Origin: Alphaproteobacteria bacterium
GTDB lineage: Bacteria; Pseudomonadota; Alphaproteobacteria; JAJFFI01
Length of the DNA stretch: 64,000 bases
NCBI GenBank assembly: GCA_030066595.1
Contig: JASJBI010000024.1
Coordinates: 1 to 64,000, forward strand
Direction of reading: 5' to 3'
Shown: piece after piece, positions 8,659 through 18,511 of the stretch
How positions within the stretch are numbered: position 1 is the stretch's first letter
Layout of the letters: each line of letters begins with the position of its first letter
Program-made: the position numbers and the translations under genes
Notes under the pieces: model-generated
The model's input: the letters and a program-made list of their open reading frames with translations, nothing else
What the model was told of the DNA's origin: nothing
The model's database searches: none

Positions 8659-10176
8659 CTATAGAGGTACCGTCGTCCGGAAAGCTTGGGTCAGCGGCGC
8701 CTCCTCGGCCTGCGGCAGCGCGCTGCCAAGCAAAGCGGCGATGGTCGGCGCCAGCGCGGTGATTCGGACGGGCTTGCTCAGCCGGCCGGCTGCTATGCCA
8801 GGACCGTGGGCGATAAGCACCCCCCGTTCGTTGTGGTCGCCGGTGCGCGAGCCCGGATAGGCTCGGTGCAGCGCGCCGATTTTGGGCGATGCGACGGCAG
8901 AGATCGGCCGTGGCCGGTTCCAAATCGCGAACAGATCCGGCAGATCGCCCATATGTGGCCCTTCGCAGATCTCGGCCACCTTTACGACTTCCCGGACGAT
9001 CGGCGCGCCACCGTCGAGATTTCGGATCGCCAAGAGATCTTTCGCGAGTTCGGCACAGCAGCTGTCGTATTCGGCGCCGGGGCGGACCAAGCCGTGCGGC
9101 TCGCGTCCGATCAGGTTGATGCGGATCGCGCCGCTGTTCTCATCATGCGGAACGGCGAAGAATCTGCGGTGGCTGCGCTCCGAGATCGGAATGCGAATCC
9201 GCGCTCGGCGCGCCGCCGCACGGAGTCCCCGGCGCAGGCCCTCGGGAACGATACGGCGATAGCCGGCGGCAAGCGGGTGTAGTTTCTGTCGGGGCGCCGC
9301 GTGCGGGCCCGACTCGAGGCAAAGAAGGATCTCCTCAAGGAGATGGTTTCCGGTGTAGTCCGGCTCGAGCCCGAGACCCGCGAGCACGATCACCGTTGTC
9401 CCCGGTCCGACCGCGGCGAGCAGACGCGCGACCGCGGCGTCGAGCGCGCAATAAATCCTCTTTACCGGATCGCCATGCGCGGCAACCCATGCCGCGTCAT
9501 ACAGCGCATGCGCGGGATCATGCAGATGCCAAGCGCGATGGCCGATGTCGTGCGCCTCGGCGAAGTTGACCATGAACAGGTCCCATCTCCCCGGTGCGAG
9601 GTGATCGCAGACCATCTGCGTCTTCATCTCGATCCGGCGCAACAGCTCGTCGTGCAGACGGACGTAGTCCGCCGGGTCGGGGCCGTAGGCGTCGCAATCG
9701 CCGCCCAGCGGATCGGCGCCGTAGCGCTGGATGACCTGGGAGATCAGATCCGGCGGCCAACTGCGCGGCGGCGCGCCCGGTGAGTGGTCCGTCCAGGCCG
9801 CAATCTGGAACCCGTCGAAGTCCCGCCGCAGCGGCGCGCGGAACATGTCGATGACGGCCACGCGCTTGCCGCCACGGCCGAGGACGGACCAAATGGGTTC
9901 GCATTTCAAGCCCGTATCGTCCGAAAAGTGGCTGACCTCGTAGCTGCCGGTCACAATCTGATACATGAAGTAGCGGCCGTGGCGTCCTGGGTTCACGCCC
10001 GTGAAGAAGCACGGCCAATAGAGGCCGTTGCCGAAGCCCGCGAAGTTGGTCGCTGTGCCCGTGAGCCCGGCGTCTTGGAGCGACGCCAGCGTCGGCAGGT
10101 CGCCTGACTTCGTCCACCGCTCCAGCAGCGTCGGCTCGAGCGAGTCGAGGCCGACGAAGAGGATCTTGGTCTTCAT
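8659..10176 (-). CDS. type I phosphodiesterase/nucleotide pyrophosphatase-like protein (alkaline phosphatase superfamily)
   Basis: Start MKTKILFVGLDSLEPTLLERW; GRHGRYF, HDIGHRAWH and DHNERGVLIAHGPGI motifs. Confidence 0.7.
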   Translation of the reverse strand: MKTKILFVGLDSLEPTLLERWTKSGDLPTLASLQDAGLTGTATNFAGFGNGLYWPCFFTGVNPGRHGRYFMYQIVTGSYEVSHFSDDTGLKCEPIWSVLGRGGKRVAVIDMFRAPLRRDFDGFQIAAWTDHSPGAPPRSWPPDLISQVIQRYGADPLGGDCDAYGPDPADYVRLHDELLRRIEMKTQMVCDHLAPGRWDLFMVNFAEAHDIGHRAWHLHDPAHALYDAAWVAAHGDPVKRIYCALDAAVARLLAAVGPGTTVIVLAGLGLEPDYTGNHLLEEILLCLESGPHAAPRQKLHPLAAGYRRIVPEGLRRGLRAAARRARIRIPISERSHRRFFAVPHDENSGAIRINLIGREPHGLVRPGAEYDSCCAELAKDLLAIRNLDGGAPIVREVVKVAEICEGPHMGDLPDLFAIWNRPRPISAVASPKIGALHRAYPGSRTGDHNERGVLIAHGPGIAAGRLSKPVRITALAPTIAALLGSALPQAEEAPLTQAFRTTVPL

Positions 10177-10308
10177 GTTCGAGGCGCGCTCGGGCGCATG
10201 CTCAGCCAACTGGGTACCGGCATTCGCCCTCTCGCGGCCCGGCAATGCAGACAATGTACGGCCCTTGCCGGGCCCCAATGACAGGTCATAGGGATGACCG
10301 TTTCCCGG

Positions 10309-10911
10309 TCAGGAGCCGGGCGCGTCCGGCGCCAGCGCCGCTTCCACGAGGCGCCGGGCGTCCGGCGGCAAATCCAGTGCCAGCGCCGCCTCGTGGCCGA
10401 CCGGTGACATCTTCTTCCAGGTCTTGCGCAGGATGTCGACGACCTTGGCGTCCTCGTGCTTAAGCGCGAAGTCGGCGAAATAGTCCTCGAGGAACACGAC
10501 ACAGACCACGTCCTCGAGCGCCTGCGCCTCAGGATCCCGCTTGAGCCGGTGTTTCTGGATCAGACGTCCCACCTGGTCGATGTCCTCGTCGCCATACCCC
10601 GCCTCGCGCATGATCTCACCGACCCGATCGGCATGATAGCGCTTGAGCGCCGTTCGCCAGCGCAGATAGCCCTCCCGGTCCATGGGGTAGTCCGCGCGCG
10701 GGCTGGTCCAGCGCTCGATGTGCTGCCCGCGGGCCGCGATCCGGAGGTGCTCGGAGGCGTCGGGATAGAGCCGGGAGAGGGTTCGCGACATGCGTTCGCC
10801 ATAGACCAGCTCGGCCGGCTGGTCGGCGCCGTCGACGGACACGCGGTTGGGGTCAGCGCCATTGGCCGCGTCGATGCCCGACAGCGCTGCGTCGAGACGT
10901 GCATTGCTCAT
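10309..10911 (-). CDS. DUF4202 family protein
   Basis: RIAARGQHIERWTSPRADYPMDREGYLRWRTALKRYHAD; EDVVCVVFLEDYF. Confidence 0.75.
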   Translation of the reverse strand: MSNARLDAALSGIDAANGADPNRVSVDGADQPAELVYGERMSRTLSRLYPDASEHLRIAARGQHIERWTSPRADYPMDREGYLRWRTALKRYHADRVGEIMREAGYGDEDIDQVGRLIQKHRLKRDPEAQALEDVVCVVFLEDYFADFALKHEDAKVVDILRKTWKKMSPVGHEAALALDLPPDARRLVEAALAPDAPGS

Positions 10912-10969
10912 GATCGTCTCTTACGTCAGGCCCGCGGCGCAAGACAACCGCTAACACGCGGTTCCTGGC

Positions 10970-11524
10970 TTATTCCTGACTGACCGGCTCGTCCAGGTCC
11001 TCGTTCCAGCCCGGTTCGGGCGCCGGGTATTTGGCCATCCACTCCTCGATCAAGCGGACATGCTCCTCTTCTTCTTCGACGAATTCCTCGGCGAGCGCCC
11101 GGACCTCCGGGTTCTCGGCTGCCTGCAGCAGGGCCTGGTAGAAATCCCGGGCCGCGGTCTCGCCCGCCAGCGAGAGCAGCAGCGCCTGATAAGGCGTCAT
11201 CAGATAGTGGGCCTGGCTGCTGTCCACCGCCTCGGGGCTTTCGAAGCTCGGCCACTGATAGTCCCAGGGCGAGAGCGTCGGCAGGTCGAGCCCCTTGGCC
11301 CGCTCGGCGATCTGGTCTGCGTGCAGCTGCTCGATCTTGGCGAGCTTTGCGAACATCACGGCCAGCTCCGGGTTGTTGTGCACCTCCATCTGGGCCGCCA
11401 GCTCGGTGTAGCGGGCGACCGCGTCGAGCTCGAGGGCATAGGCGTGCGCCAGCAGCTCCTCCAGGCTCTCGATGACCGGCGCGTCCGGGCCGCCTGCTGT
11501 CTTCGTCTGCGCTTTCTCGCTCAC
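10970..11524 (-). CDS. ferritin-like/rubrerythrin-type diiron protein
   Basis: Paired E...ExxH helices (LELDAVARYTELA; LAKIEQLHADQI; LAGETAARDFYQALL; EEEEEHVRLIEEW); GTG start overlaps korB stop. Confidence 0.75.
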   Translation of the reverse strand: MSEKAQTKTAGGPDAPVIESLEELLAHAYALELDAVARYTELAAQMEVHNNPELAVMFAKLAKIEQLHADQIAERAKGLDLPTLSPWDYQWPSFESPEAVDSSQAHYLMTPYQALLLSLAGETAARDFYQALLQAAENPEVRALAEEFVEEEEEHVRLIEEWMAKYPAPEPGWNEDLDEPVSQE

Positions 11525-12360
11525 AGCTCGAACTCCTTCTCCAGGTCCTGCGGTTCCACGACCGCCTCGACCGTCTCCCGCCAATAGGGCCGGCGATTGC
11601 CGCGATAGAGAATGCCCGTATTGAACCCGTCGTCGGTCATGATCCGGCGCGCCGCGCGGGCCGGGTCGTCGGTCGGGTCGACCGGCGCGCCGTGCACCAT
11701 GTTCTTCCAGTTCCGTTCGTCCGGGCGGAAGGTCACACAGGGGCTCAAGATTTCGACAAAGGAGAAGCCCGGATGGCGGATCGCCTCGAAGATCAGCCGC
11801 GCGGTGCCGTTCACGTCGCCGGAAAAGCCGCGCGCCACGAAATTGGCGCCCGAGGCGAGCGCGATCACCAGGGGGTGGAACGGCCGCAAGCCGGTGCCAC
11901 CCGGCGACAGCGCGCTGTCGAAGTCGGGCTCGGTGGTCGGCGACGGCTGGCCCTTGGTCATGCCATAGATGCGGTTGTCCATGACCACATAGGTGATGTC
12001 GACATTGCGTCGGCAGGCGTGCAGGAAATGGTTGCCGCCGATCGAGAAGCCGTCGCCGTCGCCGCCGGTGGCGATCACCGTGAGCTCGGGCCGGGCCACC
12101 TTGAGTCCGGTGGCGAGCGCCAGCCCGCGGCCGTGCACGCCGTGAAAGCCGTAGCAGTTGGTGTAGGCGGGGATGCGCGACGAGCAGCCGATCCCGGAGA
12201 TCACGGCGATCTCCTCCGGCTTGAGCGCCAGCTCGGCGAGTGCCTTACCGAACGACAGCAGCACGTGGTAGTCGCCGCAGCCCGGGCACCAGACCGGCTT
12301 GATGTCGGACTTGAAGTCGCTGGCCTTGGGCGCAGCGGCGGTGGCGGTTGCTGTGGTCAT
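11521..12360 (-). CDS. korB: 2-oxoacid (2-oxoglutarate):ferredoxin oxidoreductase, beta subunit
   Basis: KPVWCPGCGDYHVL, GIGCSSRIPAYTNCYGFHGVHGRGLALATGLK, TPP-binding GDGDGFSIGGNH. Confidence 0.88.
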   Translation of the reverse strand: MTTATATAAAPKASDFKSDIKPVWCPGCGDYHVLLSFGKALAELALKPEEIAVISGIGCSSRIPAYTNCYGFHGVHGRGLALATGLKVARPELTVIATGGDGDGFSIGGNHFLHACRRNVDITYVVMDNRIYGMTKGQPSPTTEPDFDSALSPGGTGLRPFHPLVIALASGANFVARGFSGDVNGTARLIFEAIRHPGFSFVEILSPCVTFRPDERNWKNMVHGAPVDPTDDPARAARRIMTDDGFNTGILYRGNRRPYWRETVEAVVEPQDLEKEFEL

Positions 12361-14102
12361 GGTCCCCTCCACTCGAGAAGCGCCGCGTGCACGTCGCCGG
12401 GCCGGATCATCAACGGTCCCGGCCGGTGGAGCGTGCGGGTCTCGGCAGGCAGGTCGTAGTGCGCGCGCAGGTAATGATGGAACTGCCCGGAGTGAGTCTG
12501 CTCGACGACGAGGGCCCGTTCGACCCCCTCCATCGCCTTGGCGAAACGCTCCGGTTGCGCCGGTGCCAGGAGCCGCGGCGCGATCAGCCGGGTCCTGAAC
12601 CCGTCCGCGGCGGCGCGCGCCAGCGCGTCGCGCACCGGGCCCGTGGTCGAGCCCCAGGTGATGATGGCGAGCGGCCCGTCGCCCTCGATCTCGGCCCAGT
12701 GGTCGCCATAGTCGAACTGGGCGATCTTGTCCCGCCGCTTGTCCATCTGCGTCGCATGGTCCTCGGCCCGCGTCGACGGCGTGCCGCGCGGATTGTGCTC
12801 CAAGCCGTCGGCGGTGTATTGGCCGCCGGCCGTGCCCGGAATCGCCATCGGCGAGACGCCCGACGCGGTCACCGCATAGCGCTGATAGGCCTCGGCCGGG
12901 TCCGCCGCAACCTCGCGCCGGGCGATGAAGGCCACGTCCGCCGGACGGTCGATGGCGGCCCGCGCCTGGCCCAGGAACTGGTCCGACAACACGATGGCCG
13001 GCGCCTGCATGGCCTCGGCCAGATGCACCGCCCACTGGGTCGTGAACAGGCAGTCGCTCACCGAATTCGGCGCCACCACGATATGGGGCGCGTCGCCGTG
13101 CAGGCCGTAGACCGCGATGTTCAGATCCGACTGCTCGGACTTGGTCGGGATGCCGGTGGACGGGCCGCCGCGCATCACGTCGACCACAACGATCGGCACC
13201 TCAGACGCAGTGGCCAGGCCGATCGACTCGGTCATCAGCGCCAGCCCCGGCCCGGAGGTCGCGGTGATGGACGGCGTGCCGCCATAGGAGGCGCCGATCA
13301 CCATGTTGATCGAGGCCAGTTCGTCCTCGGCCTGGACCAAACTGCCGCCCAGCTTGGCCAGCGCCGGGGCGAGCCATTCCAGGACCTCGGTCGCAGGCGT
13401 TATCGGATAGGCGGCGGCGAAGCGCACCCCGCCCCGCACCGCGCCGAGCGCCGCGGCCTCGTTGCCGGAGATGATCCAGCGGCCGTCGCCGGCCCCGCTG
13501 GGAGGGCTCAGAGTCACGCTGGCGCCGAGGGTTGCGGCGGCCGCCATGCCGGCCCGCACGGTCTCGCTGCTCGCGGACACCGCCTCCGGACCCTTCTTGC
13601 CGAGCGTCTTTTCCAAGGTGGCGAACAGGGCGCTCTCGGGCAGGCCGATCAAGCCGGCGGCGATGCCCAAGGCCAGCATGTTCGGCCGTCCGCCGGGGAT
13701 CCCGTCGGCGGTCTCCTTGATCGCCAGCTCGGCAATCCGCGCGCCGCTGTCGGCGATCGTAGGCGGGATCTCGCCCGCCTCGGGATCCGCGATCACCAGG
13801 CTGTCCTCGCTCAGAGGGATTTCGGCGGCGAAACGGTCGATGTTGAGCCAATCGAGCGCCACCAGCACGTCATATCGCTCGGCTCCACAGGCCACCGGAG
13901 TGGTCGACAGACAGACCAGCGCCGCCGCTTCGCCACCGCGGATCTGCGGCCCGACCGAACGGGTCAACAACCCGTACCAGCCGGCCCGCGCCGCCGCTTC
14001 CATGAGAATTCCGCCCGCGGTAATGGCGCCGCCGCCGCCGCTGCCGGTGATGGCGATCGAGACGCTGTCGCGTGCCTGTTCCTGCCGTGCCATGGGTTCC
14101 AA
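12357..14102 (-). CDS. korA: 2-oxoacid (2-oxoglutarate):ferredoxin oxidoreductase, fused gamma-alpha subunit
   Basis: N-terminal SIAITGSGGGGAITAGGIL; AAYPITPATEVLEWLA; VVVDVMRGGPSTGIPTKSEQSDL; ATGA overlap with korB. Confidence 0.87.
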   Translation of the reverse strand: MEPMARQEQARDSVSIAITGSGGGGAITAGGILMEAAARAGWYGLLTRSVGPQIRGGEAAALVCLSTTPVACGAERYDVLVALDWLNIDRFAAEIPLSEDSLVIADPEAGEIPPTIADSGARIAELAIKETADGIPGGRPNMLALGIAAGLIGLPESALFATLEKTLGKKGPEAVSASSETVRAGMAAAATLGASVTLSPPSGAGDGRWIISGNEAAALGAVRGGVRFAAAYPITPATEVLEWLAPALAKLGGSLVQAEDELASINMVIGASYGGTPSITATSGPGLALMTESIGLATASEVPIVVVDVMRGGPSTGIPTKSEQSDLNIAVYGLHGDAPHIVVAPNSVSDCLFTTQWAVHLAEAMQAPAIVLSDQFLGQARAAIDRPADVAFIARREVAADPAEAYQRYAVTASGVSPMAIPGTAGGQYTADGLEHNPRGTPSTRAEDHATQMDKRRDKIAQFDYGDHWAEIEGDGPLAIITWGSTTGPVRDALARAAADGFRTRLIAPRLLAPAQPERFAKAMEGVERALVVEQTHSGQFHHYLRAHYDLPAETRTLHRPGPLMIRPGDVHAALLEWRGP

Positions 14103-14152
14103 CCTTCTGATTTATCAGCGCTTCCGGCTGCTGGTCATTTCCACTTGACAAA

Positions 14153-14170
14153 AAATACGTATTCAAGTAC
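14153..14170 (-). promoter_or_regulatory. candidate operator (site A), GTACTTGAATACGTATTT on the minus strand
   Basis: Shares 15/18 positions with site B at 24346; includes palindrome AATACGTATT; in the korA/had divergent promoter. Confidence 0.55.
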
Positions 14171-14260
14171 TTAATTACGATAATACAGACTTTTCTATGG
14201 CTGTCAACGAAGACAGTGCCGCGAAGGGGGCAAACATAGGCGACACGGCCAGCCGCGGGA

Positions 14261-14274
14261 TTGACGCGCATCAA
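14261..14274. promoter_or_regulatory. FNR/DNR-type box TTGAC-GCGC-ATCAA
   Basis: Centre about 66 bp upstream of the had start codon. Confidence 0.68.
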
Positions 14275-14333
14275 CGACAACACGCCGTCGGACGCAGAAG
14301 CTGACTTGGGTCGATGTGGAGGAGGAGCGGAGG

Positions 14334-15407
14334 ATGGCACAAACCGCCGAACGCTGGCTGATGACCAAACCCGGGGCGCCTTTGGTGATGGAGGGGTTCG
14401 ATCCGTTCCCGCCCGGCCCCGGCGAGGTGGTGGTCGAGATCGCCGGCTGCGGCGTCTGCCACACCGACCTTGGCTACTATTATGACGGCGTGCGCACGAA
14501 CCACGAGCTGCCGCTGGCGCTCGGCCATGAGGTCAGCGGCCGAGTGGTCGCGGCCGGCGAGGGAGCGGAGGACTGGGGCGATCGCACCGTGATCGTGCCG
14601 GCGGTCATTCCCTGCGGCAGCTGCGAGCTCTGCCAGCGGGGCAAGCACACCATCTGCCCCAATCAGAAGATGCCGGGCAACGACATCCAGGGCGGCTTCG
14701 CCAGCCATATCGTGGTGCCGGCCTTCGGACTCTGTCCGGTGGACGAAGGGCGGCTCGCAGCCGCGGGCCTTACGCTACCCGACGTTTCGGTCATCGCGGA
14801 CGCGGTCACCACGCCCTATCAGGCGGTGGTGCAGGCCGGGGTTCAGCCGGGTTCGCTCGCCGTGGTCGTGGGCGTCGGCGGGGTCGGCGGGTATACGGTC
14901 CAGATCGCGCGCGCCTTCGGCGCGACGGTGGTCGCCATCGACGTGAGCCAGGACAAGCTCGACGCGATCGCCGATCACGGCGCGGGGCTGACCCTCAATG
15001 CCCGCGATTTCGACGGTCGCGAACTCAAGAACCGCACCCGGGCCTTTGCCAAGAGCCAGGGCCTGCCGCTCACCGAATGGACCATATTCGAATGCTCCGG
15101 CACCGGGGCCGGTCAGCTCACCGCCTATGGGCTCCTCAATCACGGCGCCACGCTGGCGGTCGTGGGTTTCACCATGGACAAGGTCGAAGTCCGGCTTTCC
15201 AACCTGATGGCGTTTCACGCCCGCGCGCTGGGCAATTGGGGCTGTCCGCCCGAGCTCTATCCCAAGGCGCTGGACCTGGTGCTCGACGGCCAGGTTCAGG
15301 TGGCGCCTTTCGTCGAACAGCATCCGCTCGCCGAGATCAACCGGGTGTTCGAGGACGTGCACGCGGGCAAGCTGGCCCGCCGCGCCGTCCTGGTCCCCGG
15401 CGGCTGA
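14334..15407 (+). CDS. had: 6-hydroxycyclohex-1-ene-1-carbonyl-CoA dehydrogenase
   Basis: Zn-ADH motifs ([44 protein letters not shown]); operon with oah, dch and bcr. Confidence 0.88.
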   Translation: MAQTAERWLMTKPGAPLVMEGFDPFPPGPGEVVVEIAGCGVCHTDLGYYYDGVRTNHELPLALGHEVSGRVVAAGEGAEDWGDRTVIVPAVIPCGSCELCQRGKHTICPNQKMPGNDIQGGFASHIVVPAFGLCPVDEGRLAAAGLTLPDVSVIADAVTTPYQAVVQAGVQPGSLAVVVGVGGVGGYTVQIARAFGATVVAIDVSQDKLDAIADHGAGLTLNARDFDGRELKNRTRAFAKSQGLPLTEWTIFECSGTGAGQLTAYGLLNHGATLAVVGFTMDKVEVRLSNLMAFHARALGNWGCPPELYPKALDLVLDGQVQVAPFVEQHPLAEINRVFEDVHAGKLARRAVLVPGG

Positions 15408-15432
15408 CCGGCCAGCAACGGAGGCAAGAGAA

Positions 15433-16569
15433 ATGTCCGCAAGCATAGCGCAAGTGATGAACGAGACGGCGCCCCGGGCGCTCAAGAACCACACGCTGGT
15501 GCCCGAGGTCGTGGCCGAGGGTGTGTTGTTCGAGAAGCGGCCCGCGCGCACGCCCGACGGCGTGACCGCCGAAGGCCTCTACAACGCCTGGATCACGCTC
15601 GACAACCCAGGCCAGTTCAATTCCTACACCACCGACATGGTCAAGGGGGTGATCCTCGCCTTCCGCGAGGCCTCGGCGTCGCGCGACGTCAATGCGGTGG
15701 TGTTCACCGGGGCCGGGCACCAGGCCTTCTGCTCCGGCGGAAACACCAAGGAATACGCCGAGTACTACGCCGGAAACCCGCAGGAATACCGCCAGTACAT
15801 GCGGCTCTTCAACGACATGGTCTCGGCCATCCTGGGCTGCGACAAGCCGGTGATCTGCCGCGTCAACGGCATGCGCATCGGCGGCGGCCAGGAGATCGGC
15901 ATGGCCTGCGACTTTTCCATCGCGCAGGATTTGGCCCGGTTCGGCCAAGCCGGCCCCAAGCACGGCTCGGCGGCGATCGGCGGGGCGACGGATTTCCTGC
16001 CGGTCATGATCGGCTGCGAACAGGCCATGGTCTCTGGCGTGCTGTGTGAGCCCTTCTCGGCGCACCAAGCCTATCGCCTGGGCATCATCATGGATCTGGT
16101 GCCGGCGCTCAAGCTGGACGGCGCGTTCGTTCCCAACCCGACCGTGATCACCGACCGCATGTTCGACGACTTCGGCCGCATTATCTATGGCGCGCCCAAG
16201 ACCGGAGACGAGCTGGCCGAAGGCAAGGCGCTGCTCAAGTCGGGCCAAGTGGACCTCAGCCTGCTCGACCAGAAGGTCGAGGAGATGTGCGGCAAGCTGT
16301 TGCTCACCTTCCCGGACTGCGTGACCAAGTCCCTCGAGCAGCTGCGCAAGCCCAAGCTGGAAGCCTGGAACCGCAACAAGGAAGACGCCCGCGCCTGGCT
16401 TGCGCTCAACATGATGACCGAGGCGCGCATGGGCTTCCGGGCCTTCAACGAGGGCACCAAGGAGACCGGCCGCGAGATCGACTTCGTGGCGCTCCGGCGG
16501 GCGCTCGCCCAAGGCACGCCCTGGACCGACGCGCTGACCGAAAGCCTGATGCCGGGCGCGGAGTCGTAA
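15433..16569 (+). CDS. oah: 6-oxocyclohex-1-ene-1-carbonyl-CoA hydrolase
   Basis: Crotonase-fold protein (378 aa) with LDNPGQFNSYTTDMVKGVI and FCSGGNTKEYAEYYAGNPQEYRQYMRLFNDMV. Confidence 0.9.
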   Translation: MSASIAQVMNETAPRALKNHTLVPEVVAEGVLFEKRPARTPDGVTAEGLYNAWITLDNPGQFNSYTTDMVKGVILAFREASASRDVNAVVFTGAGHQAFCSGGNTKEYAEYYAGNPQEYRQYMRLFNDMVSAILGCDKPVICRVNGMRIGGGQEIGMACDFSIAQDLARFGQAGPKHGSAAIGGATDFLPVMIGCEQAMVSGVLCEPFSAHQAYRLGIIMDLVPALKLDGAFVPNPTVITDRMFDDFGRIIYGAPKTGDELAEGKALLKSGQVDLSLLDQKVEEMCGKLLLTFPDCVTKSLEQLRKPKLEAWNRNKEDARAWLALNMMTEARMGFRAFNEGTKETGREIDFVALRRALAQGTPWTDALTESLMPGAES

Positions 16570-16571
16570 AC

Positions 16572-17339
16572 ATGACGGCCCCACTCAAAGCCTGGTTCGA
16601 CCACGACGGCAAGCTCTTGCGGCTGCGCCTCAACCGGCCCAAGGCGAACATCATCGACGCCGAGATGATCGCCGCCCTGGACGCGGCCTTCGAGACCCAT
16701 CTGCCGACGACCAGCCTGCACGGCGTTTTGCTCGACGCCGAAGGACCGCATTTCAGCTTCGGCGCCAGCGTCGAGGAGCACTTGCCCGCGCAGTGCGCGG
16801 CCATGCTTCGAAGCCTGCACAGGCTGGTCCTTCGCATGGTCGAGAGCGAGGTGCCGATCCTGGTCGCGGTGCAGGGCCAGTGCCTCGGCGGCGGCCTGGA
16901 GGTGGCCATGGCCGGCCACCTCATGTTTGCCGAGAGCGGCGCCCAAATGGGCCAGCCGGAGATCACCCTGGGCGTCTTCGCGCCGGCCGCCTCCTGTCTG
17001 CTGCCGGAACGGATCGGGCCGGTGCACTCGGCCGATTTGCTGCTCTCCGGGCGCAGCATCAAGGGGGCCGAGGCAGCGGCGATCGGACTTGCCAATGCGG
17101 TCGCCGACGATCCCGAAAGAGCCGCGCTCGACTATTTCGAAACCCATCTCGCGCCCAAGAGCGCGAGTTCCCTGCGTTACGCGGTGCGCGCCGTCCGTAC
17201 GGGATTCGTTGAGCGCGTCCGAGCCAATATCGACGCCGTCGAACGGCTCTATCTCGACGGCCTGATGGCCACCCGGGACGCGGTCGAAGGCCTGGAAGCC
17301 TTCATCGCCAAACGCCCGGCCGAATGGGAGAACCGTTAG
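16572..17339 (+). CDS. dch: cyclohexa-1,5-diene-1-carbonyl-CoA hydratase
   Basis: Enoyl-CoA hydratase family: LRLNRPKANIIDAEMIAALD, GPHFSFGASVEEHLP, CLGGGLEVAMAGH; canonical operon position. Confidence 0.87.
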   Translation: MTAPLKAWFDHDGKLLRLRLNRPKANIIDAEMIAALDAAFETHLPTTSLHGVLLDAEGPHFSFGASVEEHLPAQCAAMLRSLHRLVLRMVESEVPILVAVQGQCLGGGLEVAMAGHLMFAESGAQMGQPEITLGVFAPAASCLLPERIGPVHSADLLLSGRSIKGAEAAAIGLANAVADDPERAALDYFETHLAPKSASSLRYAVRAVRTGFVERVRANIDAVERLYLDGLMATRDAVEGLEAFIAKRPAEWENR

Positions 17340-17341
17340 CC

Positions 17342-18511
17342 ATGGCTGCCACAAAGGACATCGTCGCGCGCTGCGAAGCGCTGTTCGAGGATCTGAACTT
17401 CGAGTCCGCGCGCGCCTGGAAAGCGGCCGAGGACGGCCGCAAGGTGATCGGCTATCTGCCGGTCTATGTGCCGCGCGAGATCATCCACGCCGGCGGCATG
17501 CTGCCGCTGGGCGTGCTCGGCGGCGGCGACCGGCTCGAGGTGATTCACGGCGACGCCTACTATCAGAGCTACATCTGCCGGATCCCCCGTTCCACGGTCG
17601 AGCTCGGCGTGACCAAGCGGCTCGATTTCGTCGACGGCATGCTGTTCCCCAGCACCTGCGACGTGATCCGCAACCTCTCGGGCATGTGGAAGCTCATGTT
17701 CCCCGAGGTCTACACCCGCTATGTGGATGTGCCGCAGAATTTCGACGACGAGCTCGGCGGCGCCTTCTTCCGCCAGGAGATGGAAGAGCTCAAGGAAGGG
17801 CTCGAAGGGGTAGCGGGGCGCAAGATCACCGACGACGCCATCCGCGAATCGATCGCGGTCTACAACGAGAACCGGCGGCTGGTGCGCGAGCTCTACGCCT
17901 TCCGGGCCAAGCAGCCCTGGAAGACGCCCTCGGCCGAAGTCTATCTCGTCGTCCGCGCCGGCATGGTGCTGCCGATCGAGGAGCACAATCAGCTCATCCG
18001 CGACTACCTGGCTGCGGCCGACGCAGAGGACCGGCCAATGCGCGACAACTGCCGCATCGTGCTGACCGGCACCTTCTGCGAGCAGCCGCCCCTGAACCTG
18101 ATCAAGTCGCTCGAGCTCGCCGGCTGCTACGTGGTCGACGACGACCTCTTGTTGATCACGCGCTGGCTCCTGGACGACGTGCCGACCGAGGGCGACCCGC
18201 TGGGCAATCTGGCGCGCGCCTTCCTGCACAACTCCGAAAGCACCTCGGCCAAATATGTCGACGACGAGGCCGAGAAGGGACGCTACCTCGTGCGGGCGGT
18301 CAAGGAGACCGGGGCGGAAGGCGTGATTTTCGCCGCCCCCAGCTTCTGCGACCCGGCCCTGCTCGACCGGCCGATGCTGCAGAACGAGCTCAAGGCCAAC
18401 AACATCCCGTACATCGCATTCAAATACGCCGAGAACTCCGGCCAGATGCAGCCGATCCGCGAGCAGGCCGGAACCTTTGCGGATTCCATCAAGCTATGGA
18501 GCGCAGCATGA
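17342..18511 (+). CDS. bcrC: benzoyl-CoA reductase, gamma subunit (BcrC)
   Basis: HgdB/BcrC family: GYLPVYVPREIIHAGGMLPLGVLGGG, PSTCDVIRNLSGMWK. Confidence 0.9.
   Translation: MAATKDIVARCEALFEDLNFESARAWKAAEDGRKVIGYLPVYVPREIIHAGGMLPLGVLGGGDRLEVIHGDAYYQSYICRIPRSTVELGVTKRLDFVDGMLFPSTCDVIRNLSGMWKLMFPEVYTRYVDVPQNFDDELGGAFFRQEMEELKEGLEGVAGRKITDDAIRESIAVYNENRRLVRELYAFRAKQPWKTPSAEVYLVVRAGMVLPIEEHNQLIRDYLAAADAEDRPMRDNCRIVLTGTFCEQPPLNLIKSLELAGCYVVDDDLLLITRWLLDDVPTEGDPLGNLARAFLHNSESTSAKYVDDEAEKGRYLVRAVKETGAEGVIFAAPSFCDPALLDRPMLQNELKANNIPYIAFKYAENSGQMQPIREQAGTFADSIKLWSAA

Noticed and set aside
12348-14174. 608-aa plus-strand ORF antisense to korA
   Set aside because: Arg/Gly/His-rich shadow of korA, which has clear Kor motifs.
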